Below, piece by piece: positions 13,753-23,834 of a DNA stretch of 64,000 nucleotides (position 1 is its first letter; every line of letters begins with the position of its first letter). The translations under genes were made by a program, and so were the position numbers. The notes beneath the pieces are model-generated. The model had not been told where the DNA came from and did no database searches. It saw nothing but the letters and a program-made list of their open reading frames with translations. Source of the stretch: Ashinkailepas kermadecensis. Taxonomy: Eukaryota > Arthropoda > Thecostraca > Neolepadidae. The stretch spans positions 470,438 to 534,437 of the forward strand of contig JAOTOM010004862.1 in assembly GCA_034440615.1 (NCBI GenBank), given 5' to 3'.

Positions 13753-13907
13753 AATGCCGCCGACTGCTGGGGAAGATTCTGGAGCCGGTACCCAGCCGCC
13801 GACTGACTCTTCACCACGTGACCGTCCACCCTTGGATCACGCACAAGGGTCTGTCACCCCTGGCCGGCTACCACCACCCGCGCGTCGGCAACCGTGAACA
13901 CTCGGCG
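13753..13907 (+). CDS. Kinase exon with subdomain XI (HPWI), ending on a minisatellite
   Basis: Joined to the G left by 4043 the exon reads E-CRRLLGKILEPVPSRRLTL, then HHVTVHPWITHKGLSPLAG, YHHPRVGNREHSA. This is the end of a kinase domain: the CRxLLxKxLEPxPxxRLTL helix with the conserved Arg of subdomain XI, then HPW. The donor GTGAGT at 13908 leaves phase 0. This donor is the first copy of a 30-bp tandem repeat in which the same donor recurs, and the exon frame stays open through about 14 repeat units. An alternative donor GTGAAC at 13894 would leave phase 1 and join directly to the exon at 28804. With the 13908 donor, one more small exon (phase 0 in, phase 1 out) is needed in the 14.9-kb intron; I did not find it. 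Confidence 0.85.
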
Positions 13908-14550
13908 GTGAGTGGTGGTGACGGGGCACACTCGGCGGTGCGTGATGGTAACGGGAGACACTCGGCGGTGCGTGGCGGTAACGAGATACACTCGACGGTG
14001 AGTGGTGGTAACGGAATACACTCGACAATGAGTGGTGGTAACGGGATACACTCGGCGGTGAGTGGTGGTAACGGGATACACTCGGCGATGGGTGGTAGTA
14101 ATGGGATACACTCGGCGGTGGGTGGTGGTAACTGGATACACTCGGCGGTGGGTGGTGGTAACTGGGTACACTCGGCGGTGAGTGGTGGTAACGGGATACA
14201 CTCGGCGGTGAGTGGTGGTAACGGGATACACTCGGCGGTGGGTGGTAGTAACGGATACACTCGGCGATGGGTGGTAGTAATGGGATACACTCGGCGGTGG
14301 GTGGTGGTAACTGGATACACTCGGCGGTGGGTGGTGGTAACTGGGTACACTCGGCGGTGAGTGGTGGTAACGGGATGCACTCGGTGGTGGGTGGTGGTAA
14401 CTGAATACACTCGGCGGTGGGTGGTGGTAACTGGGTACACTCGGCGGTGGGTCGTGGTAACGGGATGCACTCGGTAGTGGGTGGTGGTAACTGGATACAC
14501 TCGGCGGTGGGTGGTGAGAACGGGGTGCACTCGGTAATTCGGTAACGGTA
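13901..14550. repeat. 30-bp minisatellite seeded on an exon-intron border
   Basis: Twenty-one full units plus a partial one start with CTCGGCGGTG at 13901, 13931, 13961 and so on, continuing AGTGGTGGTAAC and GGGATACA. The first CTCGGCG is the end of kinase exon 3 and GTGAGT its donor. All units are 30 bp except the one at 14231 (29 bp), which shifts the frame. A block of four units at 14081-14200 is repeated almost unchanged at 14260-14379, showing higher-order duplication. Six units keep GGTGAGT; most others have GGTGGGT. Long frames on both strands are repeat artefacts unless the donors are skipped. Confidence 0.95.
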
Positions 14551-14992
14551 ACGGGGAATGTCAGATGGTGGTGAGGGTAACGTAGCGACTCATTCCCTTC
14601 CATGGAAGGAACCTGCTCTTCATGGTGCTCCTGACGTGCATGTTTGTGCTAGGTGAGCTATAGAAAGGCGGTGCTACCGTTTTTCATCTGGGCCTGTCGT
14701 TCATCAGTTTCGGCGGCAAGAAGCTGATCGCCCATCGCCAGTTGGAGTTGGAGTTGGATTCAGGACCGTCTGCAGCCGTGTGGCTGATTGTTGACTTTGT
14801 CCCTCCTTCGCCATCTTCATCATCACGCGCCTCTTCTGACATACCTCGACCCACCGTTACCTATTCCGGCTCGTCGCTATGCTCGCTGTCGTGAACGCTT
14901 TGGCACCAACTGCACCGCTGGCGGTTCGCCGGGCGCTTAGTCCGCGTCGTGTCGTGTGACCTTGACCTCTTTTGCTCGACTGGTGGCCGCTA
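14551..14992. other. Intronic, GC-moderate, no exon recognised
   Basis: I looked here for the missing small kinase exon. Words such as GTTGGAGTTGGAGTTGGATT (14741) are short duplications. No UBA-like coding sequence with suitable splice sites was evident. Confidence 0.4.
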
Positions 14993-15327
14993 ATTACGTG
15001 CCGGGCTGGGGAGTCAGATGTGCCGCGTGACCAATTGCGACCTCCGGCCAACACTTACTTTGGACCAGATGAGAGGCTGATCTGCCTGGGGCCTGGCGCT
15101 GACACATTACGTGCCGGGCTGGGGAGTCGATGTGCCGCGTGACCAATCGCGACCTCCGGCCACCACTTACTTTGGACCAGATGAGAGGCTGGTCTGCGTG
15201 GGGCCTGGCGCTGAACATTACGTGCCGGGCTGGGGAGTCAGATGTGCCGCGTGACCAATTGCGACCTCCGGCCAACACTTACTTTGGACCAGATGAGAGG
15301 CTGATCTGCCTGGGGCCTGGCGCTGGG
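14993..15327. repeat. Three tandem copies of a 111-113-bp GC-rich unit
   Basis: ATTACGTGCCGGGCTGGGGA recurs at 14993, 15106 and 15217. Each unit continues through GTGCCGCGTGACCAAT, GCGACCTCCGGCCA, ACTTACTTTGGACCAGATGA and GGGGCCTGGCGCTG. Copies are almost identical. Confidence 0.95.
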
Positions 15328-15529
15328 GCGGACATCCGTTAACAACACCCGGCTGCGGTCCTCCTGCGGACATGTTGAATATGCAAACTTTGAAGCCGAA
15401 GCTACTATAATTATCTGACCAGCTACACCGTGACAACATCACATAGCTCCATGAAAACTGGCTAAAGCCAATCACGCCGAACCGACGGCTGCAGCTGCCC
15501 GGGTGCCAGTTGTACCGAGCCGATCGCGA

Positions 15530-16375
15530 CGGACGTGGTACGGCGGAGTGGCAGAGTGGCGGGGTGGCCGGGTGCCGGGGTGGCAGAGTAGCAGGGTGGC
15601 AAGGTGGCGGGGTGGCCGGGTGGCGGGGTGGCCGGGTGGCGGGGTGGCAGGGTGGCGGGGTGGCAGAGTGGCGGGGTGGCAGAGTGGCGGGGTGGCCGGG
15701 TGGCAGAGTGGCGGGGTGGCCGGGTGCCGGGGTGGCAGAGTAGCAGGGTGGCAAGGTGGCGGGGTGGCAGAGTGGCGGAGTGGCCGGGTGGCCGGGTGGC
15801 GGGGTGGCGGGGTGGCAGAGTGGCCGGGTGGCGGGGTGGCAGAGTGGTGGGGTGGTAGAGTGGCCGGGTGCCGGGGTGGCAGAGTGGCGGAGTGGCCGGG
15901 TGCCGGGGTGGCAGAGTAGCAGGGTGGCAAGGTGGCGGGGTGGCCGGGTGCCGGGGTGGCAGAGTAGCAGGGTGGCAAGGTGGCGGGGTGGCAGAGTGGC
16001 GGAGTGGCCGGGTGGCCGGGTGGCAGAGTGGCGGGGTGGCAGAGTGGCCGGGTGGCAGAGTGGTGGGGTGGTAGAGTGGCCGGGTGCCGGGGTGGCAGAG
16101 TGGCGGGGTGGCAGAGTTGCGGGGTGGCCAGGTGCCGGGGTGGCAATGGGGGTGGCCGGGTGCAGGTGCCGGGTGCCGGGGTGGCAGAGTAGCAGGGTGG
16201 CAGAGTGGCGGGGTGGCGGGGTGGCGGGGTGGCAGAGTGGCGGGGTGGCAGAGTGGCGGGGTGGCAGAGTAGCAGGGTGGCAGAGTGGCGGGGTGGCAGA
16301 GTGGCGGGGTGGCCGGGTGCCGGGGTGGCAGAGTGCCGGGGTGGCAGAGTGGCGGGGTGGCCGGATGGCCGGATT
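15530..16375. repeat. 9-bp GC-rich minisatellite (GTGGCNGRG), about 850 bp
   Basis: The tract is built from GTGGCGGGG, GTGGCAGAG, GTGGCCGGG and GTGCCGGG words with a 9-bp basic period and longer composite units, for example the word CAGAGTAGCAGGGTGGCAAG recurring at several places. Because 9 is a multiple of three, all six frames stay open over long distances (GGRVAGWQSG on plus, PPRHSATPPL on minus). These frames are not genes. The plus strand is strongly G-rich in short runs of three to four G. Confidence 0.95.
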
Positions 16376-16683
16376 TCTGATTAAGGGGAACAACCTTCCC
16401 TAGGTTATTGGGGTTGGTTACTGGAATTAGCATCTCACTGCATTCACGAGCACGAAGCGCAAACCAATAGGAACCCATTGCCAGCGCCCACGAGCCGGTT
16501 CAACCCCAACTATTCCCGTGGTCCCAGATGGTGTGCATCGCAGGCGGGCTCCGGTGTCAGTACAGTTTCCGACAGCGTAGTCATTACGTATGCATTGGAT
16601 GACTGGCTGTCTGCGGGCTCGCACACGCCGCGCGGCCCACACGGGCGGATTCGTGCACGCCCAGGCTTGTCGCGTGCGGCGAT

Positions 16684-16927
16684 GTTCCCGCCAGTCAGCT
16701 GACGAGACACGGTGTGGCACACTGGCCGGTGTTCCCGCCAGTCAGCTGACGAGACACGGTGTGGCACACTGGCCGGTGTTCCCGCCAGTCAGCTGACGAG
16801 ACACGGTGTGGCACACTGGCCGGTGTTCCCGCCAGTCAGCTGACGAGACACGGTGTGGCGCACTGCCGGTGTTCCCGCCAGTCAGCTGACGAGACACGGT
16901 GTGGCACACTGGCCGGTGTTCCCGCCG
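16684..16927. repeat. 47-bp minisatellite, five copies plus a partial
   Basis: GTTCCCGCCAGTCAGCTGAC starts at 16684, 16731, 16778, 16825 and 16871, with a truncated copy at 16918. The unit continues GAGACACGGTGTGGCACACT and GGCCG. One unit has lost a base. No variable spacers are present. Confidence 0.95.
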
Positions 16928-16947
16928 AGCGACGCGTGCCTTATCAG

Positions 16948-17060
16948 GCGATACCGGCCGTCTGCCGGTCGCCTCCATGGGAGCGGGCGGCATCAGTGGG
17001 AGCAGGCGATACCGTCCGTCTGTCGGTCGCCTCCATGGGAGCGGGCGGCATCAGTGTCAA
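16948..17060. repeat. 58-bp direct repeat, two copies
   Basis: GCGATACCGGCCGTCTGCCG at 16948 and GCGATACCGTCCGTCTGTCG at 17006 each continue with GTCGCCTCCATGGGAGCGGG and CGGCATCAGTG. It directly follows the 47-bp array and completes a 3-kb block of unrelated GC-rich tandem repeats. Confidence 0.9.
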
Positions 17061-18421
17061 TCGCCGGCGGGACGCAATTTCCTCATCCACAAACAACCGC
17101 ACCGGGGGAGTTGTCACGGCGACACGCATTCAACGGCGCAGGAACTGGGAGCACGGGGGACGGAGGCGGTTGGCTATGCCCCCCCCCCCCCTCAACTTCG
17201 GGCGAGCTTAACATTGACCCTACGGGTGTTGCATGGAGAGAATCGACTTCAGAGTGGCTCTTCCCCCTTCCAACTTTAAGGAAATGGCCGTGCCACTGCA
17301 CGCGTTGGACTGACGACAGTGGCGCAGCCAGGATTGTTCTAGCGGGATTGTGTGGTCAGGATTATTCTCGCAGGATTGTGTGGTCGACCCAAAGTGGCCC
17401 GACCACACAAAGGAAAGAAACAGAGAAAGCTTTGCACTCTGAAAATGTAGGGTTTTGTGTAATGAAAATCAAATAGTTCTCGTTTGATCTAGTTCATTTT
17501 TGGATGTTAAGGGAGGTGTTCGCCCCCTCCCCCACCCCCTTGGCTTCGCCTCTGGCTGCGCCTCTGGCTGACGACCATGCTGGGCTCGTGGGTGACGTTG
17601 GGTGGTGGATGAACAGCCGGAGGGCTGCGATAAGCGTTCGTCCGCGGTACCGGCGGAACAGCTGGTCACGCGACGCCGCATGCTGTCTTGTCGGACAGGC
17701 CGGGTTACCGCCGCAGGAGAGATGGGCAAACCGACCGTCAGCTGCCTACCTTCTAAGTGCGTGCATGCTTGGTCCTCAGTCAGTGTACCGGGCACTCACC
17801 TTTTCAGTCTTAGAAAGTATACGAAGGCGCGCGATACGTAGTATGCAAATACGAGCGATTCTTTGTTCTTTTGATATATGCAGCACAGATGTTCAGAATG
17901 TGGGCGGACGACTAGCGGTTGTCCAGAGAGCTGTTTGGAGCCCATGTAGGAAGTTACGACGGTAATTCAGAAACAAACACAACATTGTAACTCTTCGCTT
18001 TCGAGTGTTCTGGAGGCACAGTTCACAGGTTCCGGCGAAATTCCCAGTTCAGTTTAATAGTGGATGTCTTATCGCGATGTCATTCGGCCACTGTGAGATT
18101 ATTCAGCAATGTTGCAGTGGCGTAACGCGTCCGTAACCCAATATTACGTCGCTACGTGGTATATGTAAAACACAATAAATAAATAATCATGGACGAATAG
18201 ATGATGGTATATTTTTGCGACCAGTCTTTCTTCGACACGGTGATGTATTAGAGAGACATATGATATATTAGAGATATATTAGGTGATATATTAGATATAT
18301 ATTAGGTGATAAATTAGACATATATTAGGTGATATATTAAAGAGACAGTGATATATTATAGTGATATGGCCTTGAGACCACCACTAAGCTGGCGATGAAG
18401 GTGGGAGCAGCCCTGGGCAAT
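17061..18421. other. Intronic; MITE-end motif and AT-rich short repeats
   Basis: CAGTGGCGCAGCCAGGATT at 17322 looks like a hAT-type terminus. Next to it the word GGATTGTGTGGTC occurs twice (17346 and about 17370). At 18240-18370, GATATATTAG and GGTGATATATTAGA recur irregularly, immediately left of the fold-back element. No kinase exon was found at 17.5-17.95 kb despite high GC. Confidence 0.45.
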
Positions 18422-19944
18422 CAGCTGCTGGGGTGTCGTTTAGCTACATATATGACGCATGTGGCGATTGTGATCTGTATCGGTTTTTATCTGTGCGCGC
18501 GCCAAGTTCGCCAATGACAGTGCAGAATTGTTGTAACAATAGAAAGAATAGCTTCCGTGGAACACAACTCTATACAACACAGCTGTATACACATATAAAA
18601 TCCCTCCCACGGGAGCTTGGCTGGCGTGGCACCACGTGAGCCCTAGATCATTTTCAACCGGTGAATTTGCCTGAAGCAAACTCGGAGATTCATCGATGGG
18701 AGGGTCCACTTTTTTGCCCGATGGACGATCTCAGCAATTACGAAGTGGGTGTCGATGAAAGTTGCAGTAATAGATGTTTTTTTAAATCAATGTAGTGGTT
18801 TTGACCCACAACCGTAATGAATATTTTCCTTTAAATGCCTTTGGTTGATTGGTTATTGGTTTTACGACACGTCGACCGTTGAGTATGTAGCGTCGCCAAT
18901 CTCCCACGCCGATTGGTCGCGGGCGAAAGGTAGCGACAGGTGAGACTCGAACCCACAACCTTTCGATTGTGAGACGAGCATCTTACCCCTATACCACTCG
19001 TCCCCTTTTAAATGCCTTTAAATCGCCCCCAAATGGCGTTGAAATTCCAGATTTGCCCGATGGACGATCTACGAAAGTAACTCACAGAATTGCGCCAAAC
19101 ACATATTGATCGATGTCTTTTCACCGTATGAGATGAGTTGAGGCAGTTAAGGGAACAATTAACATATGAAATGTAGAAATTCATCACATCACAATTCAAC
19201 TAGAGATGGGTTACACCGCAAGTCAATTAGAGGTGGGTGATGGATTTGTTGTGTTGAGCCATCTCTACCATGAACCCATCTCTAATTGAATTGTGATTGA
19301 TAAATTTCTACATTTCATATGTTAACTTTTCTCTTAACTGCCTCAACTGATCTAATACGGTGAAAAGACATAGATCATTGTGTATTTGGCGCAATTCTGT
19401 AAGTTACTTTCGTAGATCGTCCATCGGGCAAATCTGGAATTTCAATCCCCCATTTCGTGGCTTTCTACCCATTAATATTGGATGTAAATGACTCAACTGT
19501 CCCCAAAGCGATGTCGAAGTTTATTTTAGAGCCATTTTCACGAAAATCGGTATAGTAGTTACTGAGATCGTCCATCGGGCATTTTCTATTGTTTTGATTA
19601 CAGCATTTGAACGCCATTTGGGGGCGATTTAAACGCATTTAAAGGAAAATATTCATTACGGTTGTAGGTCAAAACCACTACATTAATTAAAAATCATCTA
19701 TTACTGCAACATTCATCAACATCCACTTCGTAATTGCTAAGATCGTCCATCGGGCAAAAAGTGGGCAGACCCTCCCTTCATCGATGGATTTAGAAGGTGC
19801 TTTGGCGAAAACTATTTAGCTTGTGTCACAAAAATGCTGCACTGTAATTGGTTCAATTGGTGCACGCACAAATGAAAAAAAGCTGATATCGATCAAAATC
19901 GTCACACGCGTCATATATGTAGCTAAACGACACCGCAGCAGCTG
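18422..19944. mobile_element. 1.5-kb fold-back element (long inverted repeat)
   Basis: The left end CAGCTGCTGGGGTGTCGTTT continues AGCTACATATATGACGC. The right end at 19908-19944 is its reverse complement with one mismatch in 37 bases. Inside, the arms stay complementary: GTAGTGGTTTTGACC with CATTACGGTTG (left near 18793) against the same words inverted near 19655, and TTAACATATGAAATGTAGAA (left, near 19156) against TTCTACATTTCATATGTTAA (right, near 19302). The unpaired centre is only about 60 bp (19213-19272). The right arm keeps about 160 bp (19440-19600) lost from the left. No transposase is encoded. I could not recognise a target duplication, so the superfamily is open. Confidence 0.9.
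18843..19006 (-). mobile_element. tRNA-Val-derived SINE inserted in the fold-back arm
   Basis: On the minus strand the head reads GACGAGTGGTATAGGGGTAA, then GATGCTCGTCTCACAATCGA and AAGGTTGTGGGTTCGAGTCT. This follows tRNA-Val with a CAC anticodon loop and carries both polymerase III boxes (B box GGTTCGAGTCT). The body CGCGACCAATCGGCGTGGGA and GATTGGCGACGCTACAT matches the SINE at 4399-4567. The tail is GTCGTAAAACCAATAACCAA. It is flanked by a perfect 13-bp target duplication, TTTAAATGCCTTT, at 18830-18842 and 19007-19019. The matching arm of the fold-back element lacks it, so it inserted after the inverted repeat formed. Confidence 0.92.
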
Positions 19945-22019
19945 ACGCTATTGTCCAACCTGACTCGATAGGCCTTGGGTGGGAGAAATTAGCGCAGTCG
20001 GTGCAGTTTGTGGGGTTGGTCACTTTGCTTTGGGATAACAGGATTTCGAAATGGTGAATAATTTATTCCCGTAATAATAGCAGAAATAAATGATATTCTA
20101 GCGCACGATTAGTTGCAACCCATTTTAAGCTAACTGAAATATGTTTGTCACAAAACAAACACGAAGCCTGTATGCCACCTACCTACTCTATAGACGTGAG
20201 ACCTCGAACATTCTTGCTGTAAAATGAAACCAATGCCTATTCACAGCTGTATTGTATTCCGCTTAATTTGTTTTGCGCGAAGCATGAACTAGATTTGAAT
20301 AACTTAAATTGCCATTGAACATCAATGCTAGATATCATAGGGCATTCCTACCGAATGCTATAAGCTATCGGCTGTTTTCTTTGAACAAGACGGATTATTT
20401 TTCTTATCTTTTGGCTAATATTGCTTTGTAAAGGCGCTCAAAAATAACGGAACCAAATACGCCAAACTGCACTATATTTTACTGCTGTATTATCAGAGTA
20501 CCATGTCATTCGAAAAAGTACCAGGACCTGTACCAAAGTACTAGGATGGTAGCACTGTCAGAGAATGTTGATCTTGATTAATGAAGGCGTCCTGCGCGTG
20601 GCGGGGGACGCCACATCCCCGCCACATCCCCGCCACGCGGGGGATGTGGCGGGGATGTGGCCATGGACCAGGGAGGAGTCACTGAGTCATGTAAACTGCC
20701 CGTCAGGTTGGCATTAGACAACCACTCCACGGAGAGGATGCGACTCCTGGTGATGGGTGCCATGGATGTACCCGCCAAACTTTGCAGCGATGCTTCAATC
20801 TGCAGACAAGTTATCCCATTTTTCATTCGGCCTTGGATGTAACGAACTGTCGAACTTGCCCATTGCCATACTTGCGTGAAATTTATTAACTTCACCGGTA
20901 AGGATACAAATAGTTCAGTTTTTTTCGTTCATTTACTTTTACCAAAACTGAGCGGTGGCGAACAGAAGCGGACATTCCGACTGACGCGCCTCTAGCGGAG
21001 GCGCCTGGAACTACAATATGGGTGTTGAGACTCGTGAATATGAGCGCAATAAGCATCATAATTGGATGTGTACAGTGTATTGACGGACTCCGCGTTCATG
21101 TTCTGAAAATTGAACACATCCTGCATCTTCGAATGCACTTTTAGCATACCTATATTTTTTTTTCAAACGGCGCGTCATTTTCGAGGTGAAGCTTTACTAA
21201 CACTACTAACCGCCTGTAGTAAACTAATGGTGCATGACTCCATGCAAGTGCACCAGGGGTGCCACTTTGCATGCGCTAAAGTAGGGCAACTGGCCCCAAA
21301 TCATTAATATGGCACCCCAATAATTGACTTGAATTGACTCCAATTAAACCGAAGTTTGACCATTGAGCCTATAGAGACGCCCTTCCGGCACGTTCGAGTG
21401 CACCTTACCCCCTCCCACCACACACACTCAACGAGTTTTAGAGTATTATTTTCAGCCGATGGCGCCCCTCACCGGATAAAAATGTCATCAAAGGCATCAA
21501 TTGATCCCCCAATCAATTTCACGAAAAGAGTGGTTGTGATTGAATCCACTACTCGATAACTGTGTTGAGTATTCAAACCCAAATGCATTGGTCGTCTTGA
21601 GTCGCAGCACAGCCGGACCCGTTGACAAAACCATGGCATCTTTTTGCTAGTTGAACATCGCAAAGGTTTTCCAAGTGATGGAACTAGAGCAGGGAGTATT
21701 TCTGTGCAAGGACAAAGCTACAAAATATGGAGTTTTTGCAGGTTCCACCGACTCCCGATATCCAGTGACGGATCAAGGTGCTTGATAATGCCAAGAGACA
21801 ATTTTATTTATTCTTCTACTTGCTCACCCGAATGGCCACATCTCCATTGGGTCTCCTCCCTAACGGCTATCCTGTAAGTCATCTTACCACTAATTACAAT
21901 GGTAAAGTCCTCGGTGTCTTAGCAAGATGGCTTTAAACAATTACCGGTGTGTATTCAGGCCGGCGTTGAGTGTGTCTATCAGCTGGTCAAACATCTTTGT
22001 ACGTCACTGGCTGTGTGGC
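19945..22019. other. Intronic, AT-rich, with one strong GC hairpin
   Basis: No exon or transposon protein is recognised. The only standout is the hairpin at 20610-20661, listed separately. Confidence 0.5.
20610..20661. other. Near-perfect 24-bp stem with a 3-nt loop
   Basis: The left arm (20610-20633) is GCCACATCCCC twice followed by GC. The right arm (20637-20661) is the reverse complement with one extra G. The loop is CAC. Each arm is itself a direct duplication of GCCACATCCCC, so the structure can also slip. Confidence 0.9.
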
Positions 22020-22450
22020 CAATGAGGTGCGTCCGCGGCCTGTTCGGGGGCGCGCCAGGAACGCGCATTGTATCGATGCGCCGGAGAAAGTGGTCCGGCA
22101 ACGGTGACGACCATCAGCAGCGCGCGGGCTGACGGGTGACGTGCTGGGCGGGGATGTGGCGCGTGCCCCATCGACCTGTGCCAGTCCCCGCCACTTGCCG
22201 GCTGTCGCGGCGACGGGCCGTGACGTGACGCCGCCGCCGTGACGTGACGCCGCCGCCGAGTAAGTGGCGGCTGCCGGACGTGTTGGTGAGCTCGGCCGAG
22301 CCGGGAGTGGGCCGCCCGCCGGCCACTGGTGTGCTGCCGACGCCCGACTCCCGGCCGACCCGACCCGACCCGACCTGACACGACCCGGCCGCCGCCACCG
22401 CCACCGCCACCACGATCGGCGCCAGACGTGAGCTGCACCACCGGTCAGCA
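22020..22450. promoter_or_regulatory. CpG-rich island-like block
   Basis: About 430 bp are far richer in G, C and CpG than the surrounding DNA, with GTGACGTGACGCCGCCGCC duplicated head to tail at 22220-22257 (CRE-like TGACGTGA words) and runs such as CCGACCCGACCCGACC and CCGCCACCGCCACC. Gly/Arg/Pro-rich frames here have no recognisable domain. It could be an alternative promoter inside the kinase gene or only another GC-rich repeat; no TATA, Inr or start codon context decides. Confidence 0.3.
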
Positions 22451-23289
22451 GTGCGGTGTTGTTGGTGCTCCAGCTTCAGAATCAACTTTTTGCCTGCCGC
22501 ACAAACTTTGTGTGCACTTGCACCGCTTTTTGTTAACCATATGCAGCATTATTTTGCTTTATTGCAATACCAACTTCGTCACTTGCAACAGCCACCTTTT
22601 ACTGATCCTTCGCATGCGTGCTGGGATGGCGTACTGCACGAAGGGTGTGAGTTGAAATTGATCTCTGCTTTCAAAGACGACCTTAACTTCGATTTCGTAG
22701 CTTGTTCTTGATATCAGGTATGCGGTAATATAATGAAGAAGAGGTTCTGTCTTAATTCAAATGTTCGTAATATTGTTGAAGTGTGACTGGTTATACCACC
22801 CTACCTTACCAAGTTTCACGAAACTGGTCACGCTTGTTGTTCTTGTTCTTGCGTGGAGATGGCTACTCCATAATCTTATTGATAGCGTTTGTTTCTTCAA
22901 AGTACATGTCTTGCTGACAGCGACTTTTGTTGCTGCGCACCAACAACGCTGCCCCCCCTCCCCATATAAACGTTGTATGCACCTTGTTTATATTTATGCA
23001 CATTTTCAATTAAGCGCACCTGAACGTTTTCCCCTACATTTATGATTTTGGAGCTAGGGAGGCGTGGACATTGTATTGCATTGTACTAGAAAAACGTCAT
23101 ACCAAGATTAGATGGCTATTCTAGGCTCCGTGTCAGCCAGAAAAAGGTCAGACATGTTATACACTAAGAATCTTACTAAAAAAAAGCATCTTAGCTAAAA
23201 CGAAATGGAACATTAAAAAATGCAATAAGAGCGAATCGAGTGCCCAAAACCCGTACCGTACACTTCAACAAACCCCGTAAAACCCTAAA
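22451..23289. other. Intronic, no gene recognised
   Basis: Mostly AT-rich. CCCGTACCGTACAC and AACCCCGTAAAACCCT form a short imperfect duplication at 23250-23315, at the edge of the LINE tail. Confidence 0.5.
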
Positions 23290-23500
23290 ACCCTTCAAAA
23301 CCCGTACCGTACACCGTACACTTCAAGCAGCTCATATTCAGCTGGCGAACCTCCATAGGGAGGGCGTTGTAGCGCTGTGCCACATTATAATAAAAGCGAT
23401 GTTTGTCAGCCTCAGGCCTCAGCCGTGGGAGCGCCAGATCAGTGTCCCGGCGGGTGTTACGGGAGCCGAGTTCGAGGTTTTCCTGGAGTTGAGAGGCAAG
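23290..23500 (-). mobile_element. LINE reverse-transcriptase C-terminal relic
   Basis: The minus strand reads ELGSRNTRRDTDLALPRLRP, then EADKHRFYYNVAQRYNALPM, EVRQLNMSCLKCTVYG. A pattern of NTR..LxLP, F.Y.VAxxYNxLPxEVR is the usual C-terminal end of CR1/RTE-type or Jockey-like RT proteins. Only this tail remains. It could be the missing 3' part of the same lineage as the relic at 1192-1850, although the two fragments are 21 kb apart. Confidence 0.7.
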
Positions 23501-23834
23501 AGGCTATGGCTCACAGCAAGGTCTAGTTTTGTGTGGAATGTTGATAGGGTAGCGTTGGCGCAGTCGACGGACAGTGAGCCAGCCTAGTTTATCTCTCACG
23601 TCCGTTATATGATCGAATTTGCACCTGCCCGAGATGACAGGCAAAAAAGTAGGATTTTTTTTAATGGATGTCTTTTTCTGGGGAAAGTGCTAAAGACAGC
23701 CATACAGTAATGGACATGCGAAATAACCACAGCATTGCCAATCATAGGAAGTAGGCTCGAGGGAATGCAGTGAAGGGACAGCCCAATAGGATTGGGTTGG
23801 GCTGTTGGCTGTTCTGGCTGGCTGTTGGGCTGTA

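Noticed and set aside
13818..14603. Long frames of 180-249 residues on both strands with 10-residue repeats
   Set aside because: They arise because the minisatellite unit is 30 bp. The minus-strand frames have no start context or domain. The plus frame is relevant only as an extension of kinase exon 3 if its donors are skipped.
15218..16403. Pro/His/Ala/Thr-rich protein of up to 391 residues and Gly/Arg/Val-rich partners
   Set aside because: All six frames are open over the 9-bp array; the composition is exactly that of the repeat.
18930..19006. Functional tRNA-Val gene
   Set aside because: The anticodon stem does not pair properly, and the sequence continues into a SINE body with target duplications.
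22004..22441. Arg/Gly/His-rich minus-strand protein of 145 residues
   Set aside because: Simple composition from a CpG-rich block, no domain, no splice or start support.
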